Assembly: GCA_038043465.1 (NCBI GenBank)
Contig: JBBTBX010000002.1
Location: 111,431 to 175,430 of the forward strand
Direction: 5' to 3'
From: SXRF01 sp038043465
GTDB lineage: Bacteria; Pseudomonadota; Alphaproteobacteria; Rickettsiales; SXRF01
Length of the DNA: 64,000 nt
A program made the translations under genes and the position numbers. The notes under the pieces were generated by a model that worked only from the letters and a program-made list of their open reading frames with translations, made no database searches and was not told the DNA's origin. Positions within the stretch are counted from its first letter, which is position 1, and each line of letters starts with the position of its first letter. This document shows positions 26,187-35,589 of the stretch, piece after piece.

Positions 26187-26959
26187 AAGTGACGATATTA
26201 GGTTGCGGGCATTCTCTCGGTGTGCCGGTGATTGGCTGTGAGTGCGCGGTATGCGCTTCTGATAACCCAAAAAACAAGCGTTTGCGCGTTTCTGTTTTGG
26301 TGCAAGTTGACGGGAAAAACATAGTTATTGATACATCTCCGGATTTCCGGCAACAGGTGTTATCCGCTAATATCAATAGATTAGACGCCGTTCTTTATAC
26401 ACATGATCACGCTGATCACACACACGGAATAGATGATTTGCGTAGTTTCAATATCTTACATAATGATGTTATACCAGTTTACAGTAATGCTGAGATAATA
26501 GAGTCTCTTAAAAAGCGTTTTTCGTATGTATTTCTGCCAAAACCTGCCGAAAATGCTACATTCAGACCGAGTTTGAGCGCGAATATACTGCCGGATATGC
26601 CGATCTATGAATTTATGCTCGGCGAAACTAGGATTACTGCTTTTGAACAACAACATGGAAAGAGTATAACACTTGGTTACCGGATTGGTGATTTTGCATA
26701 TTCAACCGATGTAAATTCTCTGTCGGATTCAGCTTTTGAGGCTCTGTCTGGTGTAAAATGTTGGATTGTTGATTGTTTGCGTTATACGCCATCATATAGC
26801 CATTCACATTTATCCCAAACGTTAGAGTGGATTTCCCGTGTAAACCCGAATCAGGCTATACTGACCCATATGGCGCATGAATTTGACTATGATAAGCTTT
26901 TAACCGAACTTCCGGCTGGCGTTTTGCCCGCTTATGATGGTATGGTTATCGAAATATGA
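26183..26959 (+). CDS. MBL-fold metallo-hydrolase, PhnP/RNase Z-like
   Basis: 258 residues. THDHADHTHGIDDL is the HxHxDH metal motif; a Cys-rich N-terminal loop CECAVCAS follows GCGHSLGVPV. The pattern DFAYSTDVNSLSD and HLSQTLEWISRVNPNQAILTHMAHE is standard for the PhnP branch (cyclic-phosphate phosphodiesterase-like). In alphaproteobacteria this gene regularly follows tatD. Substrate unknown. Confidence 0.9.
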   Translation: MKVTILGCGHSLGVPVIGCECAVCASDNPKNKRLRVSVLVQVDGKNIVIDTSPDFRQQVLSANINRLDAVLYTHDHADHTHGIDDLRSFNILHNDVIPVYSNAEIIESLKKRFSYVFLPKPAENATFRPSLSANILPDMPIYEFMLGETRITAFEQQHGKSITLGYRIGDFAYSTDVNSLSDSAFEALSGVKCWIVDCLRYTPSYSHSHLSQTLEWISRVNPNQAILTHMAHEFDYDKLLTELPAGVLPAYDGMVIEI

Positions 26960-27002
26960 CGTATTTTTTCCATAATATATATTATACGACAATTGGATTG
27001 TT

Positions 27003-29039
27003 ATGAGCGAAGATAGAAAACACGATGATAATGCTGTGATAAAGCCCCTGATTTCCAAGCTGGCTTCTGGGATTAAGGGTGAATGTACGGTTGCGGGTGA
27101 TAAATCAATCTCCCACCGCGCCCTGATGCTCGGCTCACAGGTTCTTGGTACAACCAGAATTCACGGGCTTCTTGAAGGTGAAGATGTATTGCGTACAGCA
27201 TCTGCCCTGCAATCTCTCGGTGTTAGTATCAACCGTGATTCACAAGGAATTTGGACTGTAACTGGCGTTGGTGTTGGCGGCTTGGCTGAAAGCACAGACG
27301 TTCTGGATATGGGAAATTCCGGCACAAGCACCCGCCTGCTTATGGGGCTGGTTTCGCCTTACGATTTTACCACTTTTTTTACCGGTGATAACAGCCTTCG
27401 CGGTCGCCCCATGGGTAGGGTAATTACCCCCCTGACCCAGATGGGTGCTGGGTTTAATGCTCGTGAGGGAGGTAAGCTTCCTCTCGCGGTAAAAGGCACA
27501 AAAAACCCCATGCCGATCACTTATACCCTGCCTGTACCATCGGCGCAGGTTAAGTCCGCTATATTGCTTGCGGGACTTAATACGCCCGGAATTACTACAG
27601 TTATTGAAAAAGAGGCTACTCGTGATCATAGCGAGAATATGCTTCGTTATTTTGGGTTTGATGTTAAAAATCAAAAGCTTGAAGACGGTTCTTCATCTAT
27701 TTCTGTTGTCGGACAGCCCGCACAGAAGCTGGGTGAATATGAGATATATGTTCCGGCAGACCCTTCTTCTGCTGCATTCTTGGTAGTTTCCGCCCTCATT
27801 TGCCCTAATTCCGACCTGCTTATCCGTAATGTTTGCATAAATCCGCTGCGAACCGGATTATTCACCACCCTCAAGGAAATGGGCGCAAAGCTTGAGTTTG
27901 TTAATGAGCGCAGCGTTGCCGGTGAAGCTGTTGCTGATATTCACGTCAAACACAGAAAATTAAAAGCTGTTACCGTCCCTGCTTCCCGCGCTCCTTCGAT
28001 GATTGATGAATATCCGGTTCTAGCGGTTGCCGCCGCCTTTGCTGCCGGTGAAAGCATTATGCATGGTCTTTCTGAGCTGCGCGTCAAAGAAAGTGACCGC
28101 TTGAGCGCGATAGTCGCTGCCCTGACTGCCTGTGGCGTTTCCGCCAGAGCTGATGGCGATAGTTTGTATGTAAAAGGTTCAGCCGCTCCCAAAGGTGGCG
28201 CAACCGTTACCACTAATTTCGACCACAGGATCGCCATGGCATTTCTGGTTATGGGAATGGCGAGCAAAGAGCCTGTAACCGTTGATGATGCTGCAGCAAT
28301 CGCAACAAGTTTCCCTAATTTTTCCGAGTTATGCAACAGCTTAGGCGCGCGCATTGCTCCCCCTCGCCCCACCCCCTCTTCTGTTAAGGCTTCTTTAGTG
28401 ATTGCCATTGATGGGCCAGCGGCATCAGGAAAAGGTACTCTTGCCAGAAGGTTAGCAGAACATTTTAACATGGATTATCTGGATACTGGCAGCCTTTACC
28501 GCGCTGTTGGTATGAAAATTATATATTCTGGCAAAGACCCTAATAATATGCAGGATGCTCTGGAAGCTGCAAAAACCATTGATGCTGAAGATTTGGCAAA
28601 CCCACGCCTACGCCAGGAACGCATCGGTCAAGCAGCATCCGTAATTTCAGCATTTCCGGAAGTGCGTGTGGCACTGCTTGAATTCCAACGTGAATTTGCC
28701 AAAAAATCCATAATTTCCGGGCGTGGCGCGGTTCTTGATGGGCGCGATATAGGTACTGTGGTTTGTCCGGAAGCAGATTTTAAGTTTTTTATTACCGCTA
28801 CCTTGTTTGCCCGTGCCAAACGCCGCCATAAAGAGTTGGAAGGTGAAGGTATTCAGGTTATTTTTGAATCAGTTCTGGAAGATCTGCGCGAACGTGACGA
28901 ACGCGATGAAAAACGCGCTGTTGCGCCATTGCGTCCGGCTGATGATGCCTATATCATAGATAGCTCAAAGCTTGATGCCAGCGAGGTTTTTAAGACTTCC
29001 AGTGACTTAGTATTGAAGAAAATTGACTTATTGCCGTAA
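27003..29039 (+). CDS. aroA-cmk: Bifunctional EPSP synthase / cytidylate kinase fusion
   Basis: 678 residues joining two enzymes. Residues about 15-450 are 3-phosphoshikimate 1-carboxyvinyltransferase (aromatic pathway): CTVAGDKSISHRALMLGSQV, LDMGNSGTSTRLLMGL, KSAILLAGL and RVKESDRLSAI. Residues about 465-678 are CMP/dCMP kinase: IAIDGPAASGKGTLARRLA P-loop, MDYLDTGSLYRAVG, SGRGAVLDGRDIGTVV and RDERDEKRAVAPLRPADDA. The short Pro-rich hinge (RPTPSSVKAS) lies at 456-466. No stop codon or start codon is needed between the halves. rpsA follows after one inserted gene; in many bacteria it follows cmk directly. Confidence 0.95.
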   Translation: MSEDRKHDDNAVIKPLISKLASGIKGECTVAGDKSISHRALMLGSQVLGTTRIHGLLEGEDVLRTASALQSLGVSINRDSQGIWTVTGVGVGGLAESTDVLDMGNSGTSTRLLMGLVSPYDFTTFFTGDNSLRGRPMGRVITPLTQMGAGFNAREGGKLPLAVKGTKNPMPITYTLPVPSAQVKSAILLAGLNTPGITTVIEKEATRDHSENMLRYFGFDVKNQKLEDGSSSISVVGQPAQKLGEYEIYVPADPSSAAFLVVSALICPNSDLLIRNVCINPLRTGLFTTLKEMGAKLEFVNERSVAGEAVADIHVKHRKLKAVTVPASRAPSMIDEYPVLAVAAAFAAGESIMHGLSELRVKESDRLSAIVAALTACGVSARADGDSLYVKGSAAPKGGATVTTNFDHRIAMAFLVMGMASKEPVTVDDAAAIATSFPNFSELCNSLGARIAPPRPTPSSVKASLVIAIDGPAASGKGTLARRLAEHFNMDYLDTGSLYRAVGMKIIYSGKDPNNMQDALEAAKTIDAEDLANPRLRQERIGQAASVISAFPEVRVALLEFQREFAKKSIISGRGAVLDGRDIGTVVCPEADFKFFITATLFARAKRRHKELEGEGIQVIFESVLEDLRERDERDEKRAVAPLRPADDAYIIDSSKLDASEVFKTSSDLVLKKIDLLP

Positions 29040-29087
29040 TAAAACTTTAATATATATCGGTTTGACCATATATTATGGTAGTTTATA

Positions 29088-30011
29088 ATGGTTATTATGG
29101 TCGAGCAGAAAATAGAATCTGAATCATTAAAAAAAATCGCCTTCAAAGAAGCGTGGAAGGGTCGTACGCGTGCGCTGTGGTCTATTGCTGCAATGGGCGT
29201 TGTCGCCGGTGCATTGATTGGTTTAGCTGTACCCTTTATACCTGCAATTGTTGGGATGCTAATGCCTAGCTTAGGCATAACAAGCACTTTTTCTTCGGCT
29301 TTAAGCGCGGTTCCAGCATCGATGGCTATTTTTTCTGCCCATGGCATGGGAATTGGGGCATTGGTAGGCGGTATACTTGGAGGGCCATCCGGGTGTGTTG
29401 GTGCTGTTGCTGAAGAATTACAAAAACGCAAGGCCTCTAAAGAAAAATCTTGTGATAAAACTACTAGTGCTAACATTCCCGTTGAGCATAAAGAAAAACC
29501 TAAACATAGATATATTAATCCAAAAGTAATGGCACTATTTGCCGGATTAGGAGCTATAGGCGGTGCAATTATGGTTGCAAGTCTAGCGGCAACTGGTGGG
29601 CTAACAGTGGCTGCTGCCAGTGCTTTGATGCCAGGTGTTGAAACTGCACTCGGTGCAGGAGCTACCGCAGGTGCTGTTGGAACTTACGTTATTGGGGTTA
29701 TGACATCTTTTGGTGCAATATTTGGATTTAATGGTCCTGAGATTGCTACAGGTATGCAAAATTTTACCGGAAGATTATTTAGCGGAGAGTTATTAGGCAC
29801 AAGCTGGGAAAAGAAAAAATCTAATGGAATACAAAATACAGAGACATTAGTGGCATCAGTTAATGCACCGAAAATCTCTTTGGTTGAAGAGCATTCCACT
29901 TCTTCTCACGTTTCTAAATTAGGTAATCGTGAGACATTCAGTTCATATAGCGATATGATCATAAAATCTGCATACGATACCAAAACAAGCGAACAAGTTC
30001 ACCATAAGTGA
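29088..30011 (+). CDS. Gly/Ala-rich membrane protein with two glycine-zipper regions, unknown
   Basis: 307 residues, not recognised. Two similar halves. Residues about 30-105 contain two hydrophobic spans rich in small residues (GVVAGALIGLAVPFIP and GIGALVGGILGGPSG), then a Lys/Glu-rich cytoplasmic-looking linker, then residues about 145-225 with two more such spans (AGLGAIGGAIMVASLAATGG, GVMTSFGAIFGFNG). A hydrophilic Ser-rich tail (230-307) follows. Such small-residue zippers occur in pore- or oligomer-forming proteins. It is inserted between aroA-cmk and rpsA. Start may be at 29088 or 29097. Confidence 0.6.
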   Translation: MVIMVEQKIESESLKKIAFKEAWKGRTRALWSIAAMGVVAGALIGLAVPFIPAIVGMLMPSLGITSTFSSALSAVPASMAIFSAHGMGIGALVGGILGGPSGCVGAVAEELQKRKASKEKSCDKTTSANIPVEHKEKPKHRYINPKVMALFAGLGAIGGAIMVASLAATGGLTVAAASALMPGVETALGAGATAGAVGTYVIGVMTSFGAIFGFNGPEIATGMQNFTGRLFSGELLGTSWEKKKSNGIQNTETLVASVNAPKISLVEEHSTSSHVSKLGNRETFSSYSDMIIKSAYDTKTSEQVHHK

Positions 30012-30243
30012 TATAAGTACTGTTAACAGGTCATATAAGGCAAAAATGCCATAGCTAAACCTAAAAAATCTCTTGCATTTCCTTATTTTGTAGATAAAAA
30101 TCACTGTCTCTTTAAACGATGTCAGGGCATGTTCAGCGACGCTCCCTCAGAAATTATTGTTTTTGGATTAACCCAGAGGTGGACGCTGGCACTTCGCAAC
30201 AATAAATTATCATGAAAGATCATGGTAATGTTAGGAATAAATT

Positions 30244-31977
30244 ATGTCACAAGCTGCACACGCATATGCAAATGTTGAAATAGAAGATTTTGCTGCGTTA
30301 TTTGAAGAATCACAAACTGTAGGCGGAAAAAGCGAAGGCTCTGTTGTTAAGGGCATCATCGTCGCTATTGAAAAAGACGTTGTTATTATCGACGTAGGAA
30401 TGAAATCAGAAGGTCGTGTCCCTCTTCGCGAATTCATGGTAAATAATGTTCCTGCTGAACTGCGCGTTGGCGATGAAGTTGAAGTTTACCTGGAAAAAAT
30501 TGAAAATAAGAATGGCGAAGCTATCTTGTCACGCGAAAAAGCACTGCGTGAAGAAGCATGGGTTAAGCTGGAGAAAGCCTGCGCTAATTCTGAGCGCGTT
30601 GATGGTGTTATTTTCGGTCGCGTTAAGGGTGGATTTACCGTTGACATCCAAGGCGCAGTTGCCTTCCTTCCTGGCAGTCAGGTTGACATTCGCCCTATCC
30701 GCGATGTCACCCCGCTTATGCACATCACTCAACCATTCTTGATTTTAAAAATGGATCGTAAACGTGGAAATATCGTTGTTTCCCGTCGTGCGATTCTTGA
30801 AGAGTCACGTGTTGAAGCTCGTAACGACCTGCTTGGCAAAATTGTTGAGGGTCAGGTTCTTGATGGTATCGTTAAAAATATCACCGATTACGGTGCGTTT
30901 ATCGATATGGGCGGAATTGACGGCTTGCTACACGTTACCGATATTTCCTGGAGACGCATCAGCCATCCGACCGAAATACTGTCTGTCGGTCAGACAATCA
31001 AAGTTATGGTGACTAAATTTGATCAAGGCACCAAGCGCGTTTCCCTCGGTATGAAACAGCTTGAATCCAACCCTTGGCAGGAAGCGGCTGATAAATACAG
31101 CGTTGGCACTAAGCTAAGCGGTAAGATCACGAACATCACCGATTACGGTGCGTTTGTTGAGCTGGAGCCAGGCATTGAAGGACTTGTTCACGTATCTGAA
31201 ATTTCATGGGTTAAAAAGAGCTCACATCCTTCCAAACTAGTTTCTGTAAGTCAGGAAGTGAATGTTGTTGTTCTGGATATCGATGTTTCCAAACATCGCA
31301 TCAGCCTTGGTATGAAACAATGTGAAGAAAATCCTTGGGCTGTTTATGCTGATAAGATGAAGGTTGGCAATGTAATCGAAGGTGAAATCCGTAATATAAC
31401 CGACTTTGGCCTGTTTGTAGGTCTTGGAGGCGATATTGACGGTCTTGTTCATCACTCCGATTTAAGCTGGTCTGAATCTGGTGATGCTGCCATAAAGAAT
31501 TATAAAAAAGGCGAAGTAATCAAAGCGAAAATTCTAGCTATTGATATTGAAAAAGAACGTATCAGCCTTGGCGTAAAACAACTTACTGATGCACCTGAAT
31601 CACAAGAAAAATCTGGTGATTCTTCCAGTGATATTCAGAAAGGTTCTACTATTACCTGTGCTGTTTCTGAGATTCATGATGATGGTATTACCGTAAAAAT
31701 CAATGACACGGTAAGCAGCTTCATTAAGAAAGGGGACATTGCGCGTGAACGTCAGGATCAACGTCCGGATCGTTTCGCAGTTGGTGACCGTGTTGACGTG
31801 AAAGTTGTTTCTGTTGATAAAGCCGGCAAGGTTGGCGTATCTATCAAAGCTCTGGAAATGGATGACCATAAAAAAGCTATCAGCGAATATGGTTCTGAAA
31901 ACAGCGGTGCGTCCCTTGGTGATATTCTGGGAGCTGCCCTAAGTGCTGCCAATGAAGGTAAGAAAAGTAAGAAGTAA
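30244..31977 (+). CDS. rpsA: 30S ribosomal protein S1
   Basis: Translation-initiation mRNA-binding protein. 577 residues with six S1 (OB-fold) repeats: e.g. GIVKNITDYGAFIDMGGIDG, GKITNITDYGAFVELEPGIEG, GEIRNITDFGLFVGLGGDIDG and DGITVKINDTVSSFIKKGD. The central repeats are best conserved and the sixth is weakest, as usual in alphaproteobacterial S1. RBS (AGGA) precedes the ATG. Preceded by a 230-nt region in which I see no terminator or gene. Confidence 0.97.
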   Translation: MSQAAHAYANVEIEDFAALFEESQTVGGKSEGSVVKGIIVAIEKDVVIIDVGMKSEGRVPLREFMVNNVPAELRVGDEVEVYLEKIENKNGEAILSREKALREEAWVKLEKACANSERVDGVIFGRVKGGFTVDIQGAVAFLPGSQVDIRPIRDVTPLMHITQPFLILKMDRKRGNIVVSRRAILEESRVEARNDLLGKIVEGQVLDGIVKNITDYGAFIDMGGIDGLLHVTDISWRRISHPTEILSVGQTIKVMVTKFDQGTKRVSLGMKQLESNPWQEAADKYSVGTKLSGKITNITDYGAFVELEPGIEGLVHVSEISWVKKSSHPSKLVSVSQEVNVVVLDIDVSKHRISLGMKQCEENPWAVYADKMKVGNVIEGEIRNITDFGLFVGLGGDIDGLVHHSDLSWSESGDAAIKNYKKGEVIKAKILAIDIEKERISLGVKQLTDAPESQEKSGDSSSDIQKGSTITCAVSEIHDDGITVKINDTVSSFIKKGDIARERQDQRPDRFAVGDRVDVKVVSVDKAGKVGVSIKALEMDDHKKAISEYGSENSGASLGDILGAALSAANEGKKSKK

Positions 31978-31979
31978 TT

Positions 31980-32062
31980 TGGTGAATGGTGGATAGTGAT
32001 TGGTGGTTAGTAAATAATTGCTTATCACTATTCACCGTCCACTATCACTATCTACCGTACGC
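31980..32062. repeat. AGTGATA-rich repeat/hairpin, between rpsA and sppA
   Basis: GGTGAATGGTGGATAGTGAT pairs with ATCACTATTCACC further on, and the right half repeats CACTAT with variants (CACTATTCACCGTCCACTATCACTATCTACCG). It may end rpsA transcripts and separate them from sppA, but no T-run follows. Similar content (ATAGTGGCTGG/CCAGCCACTAT) occurs after dnaK. Confidence 0.4.
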
Positions 32063-32073
32063 AGGAGAATAAA

Positions 32074-32991
32074 ATGAGCTTAAACGCTGACTCGCTTATT
32101 GATAGACTTTATCTAAAAGGGCAAATTAATAAGTGGCGGGCTTTAGCTATAGTTTTTGCCGTTTTGGTGCTTTTAATCAGCGTCCGTGGCTCGCTTACGG
32201 CAAAAATGGTAGATGGTGATTATATCGCTCGTTTTACTGTCAGCGGTATTGTTGGCGATGACCAGAAAATTTATGATCTTATTTCGAGCCTGGAAGATGA
32301 TAAAAAAGCGAAAGCCGTCATTGTCTGGCTGGATACGCCGGGCGGTAGTGCTGTTGGCGGTGAAGAAATATATTTAAGACTACGCAAATTATCTGAAAAG
32401 AAACCGGTTGTAGCGGTTATGCGTTCAATAAGCGCATCGGCTGGCTATATGATTGCCCTTGGAACTGATTATATTTTTGCTCGCTCAGGAAGTATAACCG
32501 GGTCCATTGGGGTACTGATAGAAACGGCAGAAATAACAGAGCTAGCCGAAAAATTGGGTATAAAACCTATTGCTATCAAATCCTCACCTCTGAAAGCCGC
32601 CCCTTCTCCGTTCGAAAAATCGTCACCTGAGGCGGAAAAGGTTATAAAAGACATGATTATGGACTTTTATTCCCACTTTGTTGATATTACGGCAGAAAGG
32701 CGCAAATTAACCCGTGAAAAGGCTCTAAACCTTGCTGATGGGCGGGTTTATAGCGGAAAACAAGCTGTTGATAATAAATTAATTGATGCTATCGGTGGCG
32801 AGACAGAAGCCAAGAATTGGTTGGTTAAAAACCGTAATATTCCTGAAAAACTATCGATTGTTGATGTGGAAATAGAACAGGAAGACAAGCTCTTAGACCG
32901 TATTATGAATGGTTTAGTAGGACAATTTTGGCAAAAAAGCAGAGTTGGACTTGACGGATTGCTTGCATTGTGGCATCATGAACTCAAGTAA
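32074..32991 (+). CDS. sppA: Signal peptide peptidase SppA, 36-kDa type
   Basis: 305-residue inner-membrane Ser-Lys protease that degrades released signal peptides. One transmembrane segment near 23-43. GGSAVGGEEIYLRLRKL is the oligomer loop. The catalytic Ser is in SISASAGYMIALG (near 121), the Lys general base in KSSPLKAAPSPF (near 173). SGSITGSIGVLI follows the Ser region as in the family. The length is that of the single-domain form. AGGAGA stands 5 nt before the ATG. Confidence 0.93.
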   Translation: MSLNADSLIDRLYLKGQINKWRALAIVFAVLVLLISVRGSLTAKMVDGDYIARFTVSGIVGDDQKIYDLISSLEDDKKAKAVIVWLDTPGGSAVGGEEIYLRLRKLSEKKPVVAVMRSISASAGYMIALGTDYIFARSGSITGSIGVLIETAEITELAEKLGIKPIAIKSSPLKAAPSPFEKSSPEAEKVIKDMIMDFYSHFVDITAERRKLTREKALNLADGRVYSGKQAVDNKLIDAIGGETEAKNWLVKNRNIPEKLSIVDVEIEQEDKLLDRIMNGLVGQFWQKSRVGLDGLLALWHHELK

Positions 32992-33025
32992 CTTATTATA
33001 GTTTAATAGTTTATTGGGGATATAA

Positions 33026-33322
33026 ATGACAAAATCTGAACTCATTCTTCGCCTTTCCAAGCGTTATCCGCATCTTTACCAGCGTGATATTGAAACTCTG
33101 GTTTCTACCGTGTTTGACGATATATCAAATACACTTGTTGATGGCGGTCGTGTTGAACTCCGTGGCTTTGGTGCTTTTTCCATACGTCGTCGTGATTCAC
33201 GCAAAGCACGCAATCCTAAGAATGGTAAAGAGGTAAATATCGGCGAACGTTACGCCATTTATTTCCGCACCGGTAAGGATCTGCGCGAGCGCATTAATAA
33301 AGCTCCGGTGATAATTAATTAG
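33026..33322 (+). CDS. ihfB: Integration host factor beta subunit (HU/IHF family)
   Basis: 98 residues, DNA-bending histone-like protein. MTKSELILRLSKRYPHLYQRDIETLVSTVFDDIS and the arm region VELRGFGAFSIRRRDSRKARNPKNGKEV with the conserved Arg/Pro at its tip. The order ihfB, LapA-domain gene, trpF is conserved in alphaproteobacteria, supporting ihfB rather than hup. A weak hairpin with T-run follows (about 33353-33380). Confidence 0.93.
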   Translation: MTKSELILRLSKRYPHLYQRDIETLVSTVFDDISNTLVDGGRVELRGFGAFSIRRRDSRKARNPKNGKEVNIGERYAIYFRTGKDLRERINKAPVIIN

Positions 33323-33410
33323 ACTTCTTCACTAACTTATTTTATCTTCAAACCTGTCCGCTATACGCGCTGGTTTTTCCGGTCGCTGTCCGTGTTTTTT
33401 GTATAAATAA

Positions 33411-33737
33411 GTGAAGAGCCTAAACGTGAAATTGATAAAATTTTTTCTTATCTTCGTACTGGCTGTAGTTTTTATTGTTCTCTGCGTGGCTAACCGCGAG
33501 ATGATAACTCTATCCCTCTTCCCGTTCCCCTACTCTGTCAGCATCCCTGTTTTTATTTTGTTTCTGCTTTCTATGGCAGTTGGCGCGGTTATAACTGGCT
33601 TTATGCTGAATATTCAGATTTTCAGAATGCGGCATCTGGTAAAAAACACCAAACAAAGAATGCAGGCTGTGGAGGATGAAAACAAGTCTTTGCGTAGTGA
33701 GCGTGAGTTTATCTTGCCTGCTCTTACCGATAAATAA
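33411..33737 (+). CDS. LapA-domain membrane protein (DUF1049)
   Basis: 108 residues. Two transmembrane segments (about 8-26 and 43-68, FILFLLSMAVGAVITGFML) are joined by a short loop with the typical ANREMITLSLFPFPYS segment, then a cytoplasmic coiled tail (RMQAVEDENKSLRSEREF). This is the lipopolysaccharide-assembly-protein-A-like family, not the LapA adhesin. Start GTG at 33411 or 33426. It lies between ihfB and trpF. Confidence 0.82.
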   Translation: MKSLNVKLIKFFLIFVLAVVFIVLCVANREMITLSLFPFPYSVSIPVFILFLLSMAVGAVITGFMLNIQIFRMRHLVKNTKQRMQAVEDENKSLRSEREFILPALTDK

Positions 33738-33748
33738 ACATAGTCAAC

Positions 33749-34396
33749 ATGACCATCGCTGTAAAAATTTGCGGTCTATCTGATGAGATTTCAGTACGAG
33801 CCGTAATAGAATCTGGAGCAGATTTTGTTGGTTTTGTGCATTATCCAAAATCCCCACGTCATGTTTCGATTGAAAAGGCGGCACAACTTAAATCATTGCT
33901 ACCAGAATCTATAAAATCGGTTATGGTTGTGGTAGATCCAAACGACGAATTGCTTGTGGAAATAGCCAGTGAAATGCAGCCAGATTATTTACAGTTGCAT
34001 GGAAATGAAACGCCAGAAAGACTAACCGAAATCCGCAAAAAATTTCCACAAATAAAAATAATAAAAGCCGTATCAGTGTACAATTCAGTGGATATAAAAA
34101 AGGCAGAAGATTTTTATGATGTTTGCGATTTTTTGTTGTTCGATGCCAAACCAACAAGTGGCAAGATGATGCATGGCGGTAATGGCATAGCCTTTGATTG
34201 GAATATATTGGCTGAAAGACAAATTGCTCTTCCTTGGTTTTTATCAGGCGGTCTTAATTCAGAAAATATTGCGCAGGCTATAAAAATATCAGGCGCAAAA
34301 ATGGTTGATGTCTCTTCTGGTGTTGAAAGTTCTCCTGGTGTAAAAGATGCTGGGCTTATCGAAAATTTTGTAAAGGTCGTGCGCGGATGCAATTAA
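33749..34396 (+). CDS. trpF: Phosphoribosylanthranilate isomerase
   Basis: Tryptophan synthesis, TIM barrel. 215 residues. VKICGLSDEISVRAVIESGADFVGFV start with the catalytic Cys, LQLHGNETPERL, DAKPTSGKMMHGGNGIAFDW (phosphate loop) and GGLNSENIAQAIKISGAKMVDVSSGVESSPGVKD. The end overlaps trpB by 10 nt. Confidence 0.97.
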   Translation: MTIAVKICGLSDEISVRAVIESGADFVGFVHYPKSPRHVSIEKAAQLKSLLPESIKSVMVVVDPNDELLVEIASEMQPDYLQLHGNETPERLTEIRKKFPQIKIIKAVSVYNSVDIKKAEDFYDVCDFLLFDAKPTSGKMMHGGNGIAFDWNILAERQIALPWFLSGGLNSENIAQAIKISGAKMVDVSSGVESSPGVKDAGLIENFVKVVRGCN

Positions 34397-35589
34397 ACAA
34401 CACACAGCCGGATATAAACGGTCATTTCGGGATTTTTGGCGGAAGATATGTCGCTGAAACACTGATGCCGCTTATTCTGGAAGTTGATAAGGCTTATGAA
34501 GCAGCAAAATCTGACCCAACCTTCCAACAGGAAATTGATTATTATTTCACTCATTACGTTGGTCGCCCTTCCCCTCTTTATTTTGCTCCGCGTTTTACCG
34601 AGCATTGTGGTGGCGCAAAGATTTATTTCAAACGTGATGAGCTGAATCACACAGGCGCACATAAAATAAATAACTGCATCGGGCAAATTTTACTGGCGAA
34701 ACGACTCGGGCGTAAACGTATCATCGCTGAAACTGGTGCTGGGCAACACGGCGTGGCAACCGCCACTGTTTGCGCGTTATTCGGGCTTAAATGCGTTATT
34801 TACATGGGTGCTAAGGATATTGAACGGCAAGCACCCAATGTGTTCCGTATGAAGCTGCTTGGTGCGGAAGTTGTTCCGGTTGAATCGGGAACTAAAACAT
34901 TGAAAGATGCGATGAATGAGGCATTGCGCGATTGGGTGACAAATGTGCATGATACTTTTTACCTGATTGGCACTGCGGCTGGCCCCCACCCCTACCCTGC
35001 CATGGTGCGGGATTTTCAGGCAATCATAGGACGGGAAGTACGCACGCAAATGCAGGCTGCGGAAGGTCGCCTGCCTGATACTCTGGTGGCGGCGATTGGC
35101 GGTGGCAGCAACGCTATTGGTTTGTTTCATCCTTTTATTGCCGATGAAAGCGTAAAAATGATTGGGGTGGAAGCGGCAGGGCATGGACTTGATTCAGGCG
35201 CACACGCTGCCTCTATAGCCCGTGGTAAAGCGGGCGTGCTGCATGGTAGCCGAACATATCTGTTGCAGGATGACGATGGTCAGATTCTCGATGCTCATTC
35301 CATATCGGCGGGGCTGGATTACCCGGGAATTGGTCCGGAACATTCATGGCTGCATGAAAGCGGGCGGGTGGAATATGTAGCGGTTACCGATGATGAAGCA
35401 CTTGCCGCCTTTCAGCTGGTTTCAAAACTGGAGGGCATAATCCCTGCCCTTGAGCCATCCCACGCACTGGCGTATGTGCAGAAAATAGCTCCTACATTAC
35501 CTAAAAATCATTTGCTGGTAGTGAATGTATGCGGTCGTGGTGATAAGGATATTTTTACCGTGGCTAAGGCTTTGGGGGTTGAGTTGTGA
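34387..35589 (+). CDS. trpB: Tryptophan synthase beta chain
   Basis: PLP enzyme condensing indole and serine. 400 residues. FGIFGGRYVAETLMP start, GRPSPLYFAPR, HTGAHKINNCIGQ with the PLP lysine near 93, AETGAGQHGVATATVCALFGL and GGGSNAIGLFHPF (phosphate binding). Overlaps trpF by 10 nt and trpA by 4 nt, giving tight translational coupling. Confidence 0.98.
   Translation: MQLNNTQPDINGHFGIFGGRYVAETLMPLILEVDKAYEAAKSDPTFQQEIDYYFTHYVGRPSPLYFAPRFTEHCGGAKIYFKRDELNHTGAHKINNCIGQILLAKRLGRKRIIAETGAGQHGVATATVCALFGLKCVIYMGAKDIERQAPNVFRMKLLGAEVVPVESGTKTLKDAMNEALRDWVTNVHDTFYLIGTAAGPHPYPAMVRDFQAIIGREVRTQMQAAEGRLPDTLVAAIGGGSNAIGLFHPFIADESVKMIGVEAAGHGLDSGAHAASIARGKAGVLHGSRTYLLQDDDGQILDAHSISAGLDYPGIGPEHSWLHESGRVEYVAVTDDEALAAFQLVSKLEGIIPALEPSHALAYVQKIAPTLPKNHLLVVNVCGRGDKDIFTVAKALGVEL

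Noticed and set aside
30012..30243. Possible RNA gene in the gap before rpsA
   Set aside because: No tRNA, riboswitch or stable hairpin could be supported by eye.
33411..33737. LapA-domain gene as the LapG substrate
   Set aside because: This is the small DUF1049 'lipopolysaccharide assembly protein A' family, unrelated to the giant LapA adhesin; the name similarity is accidental.
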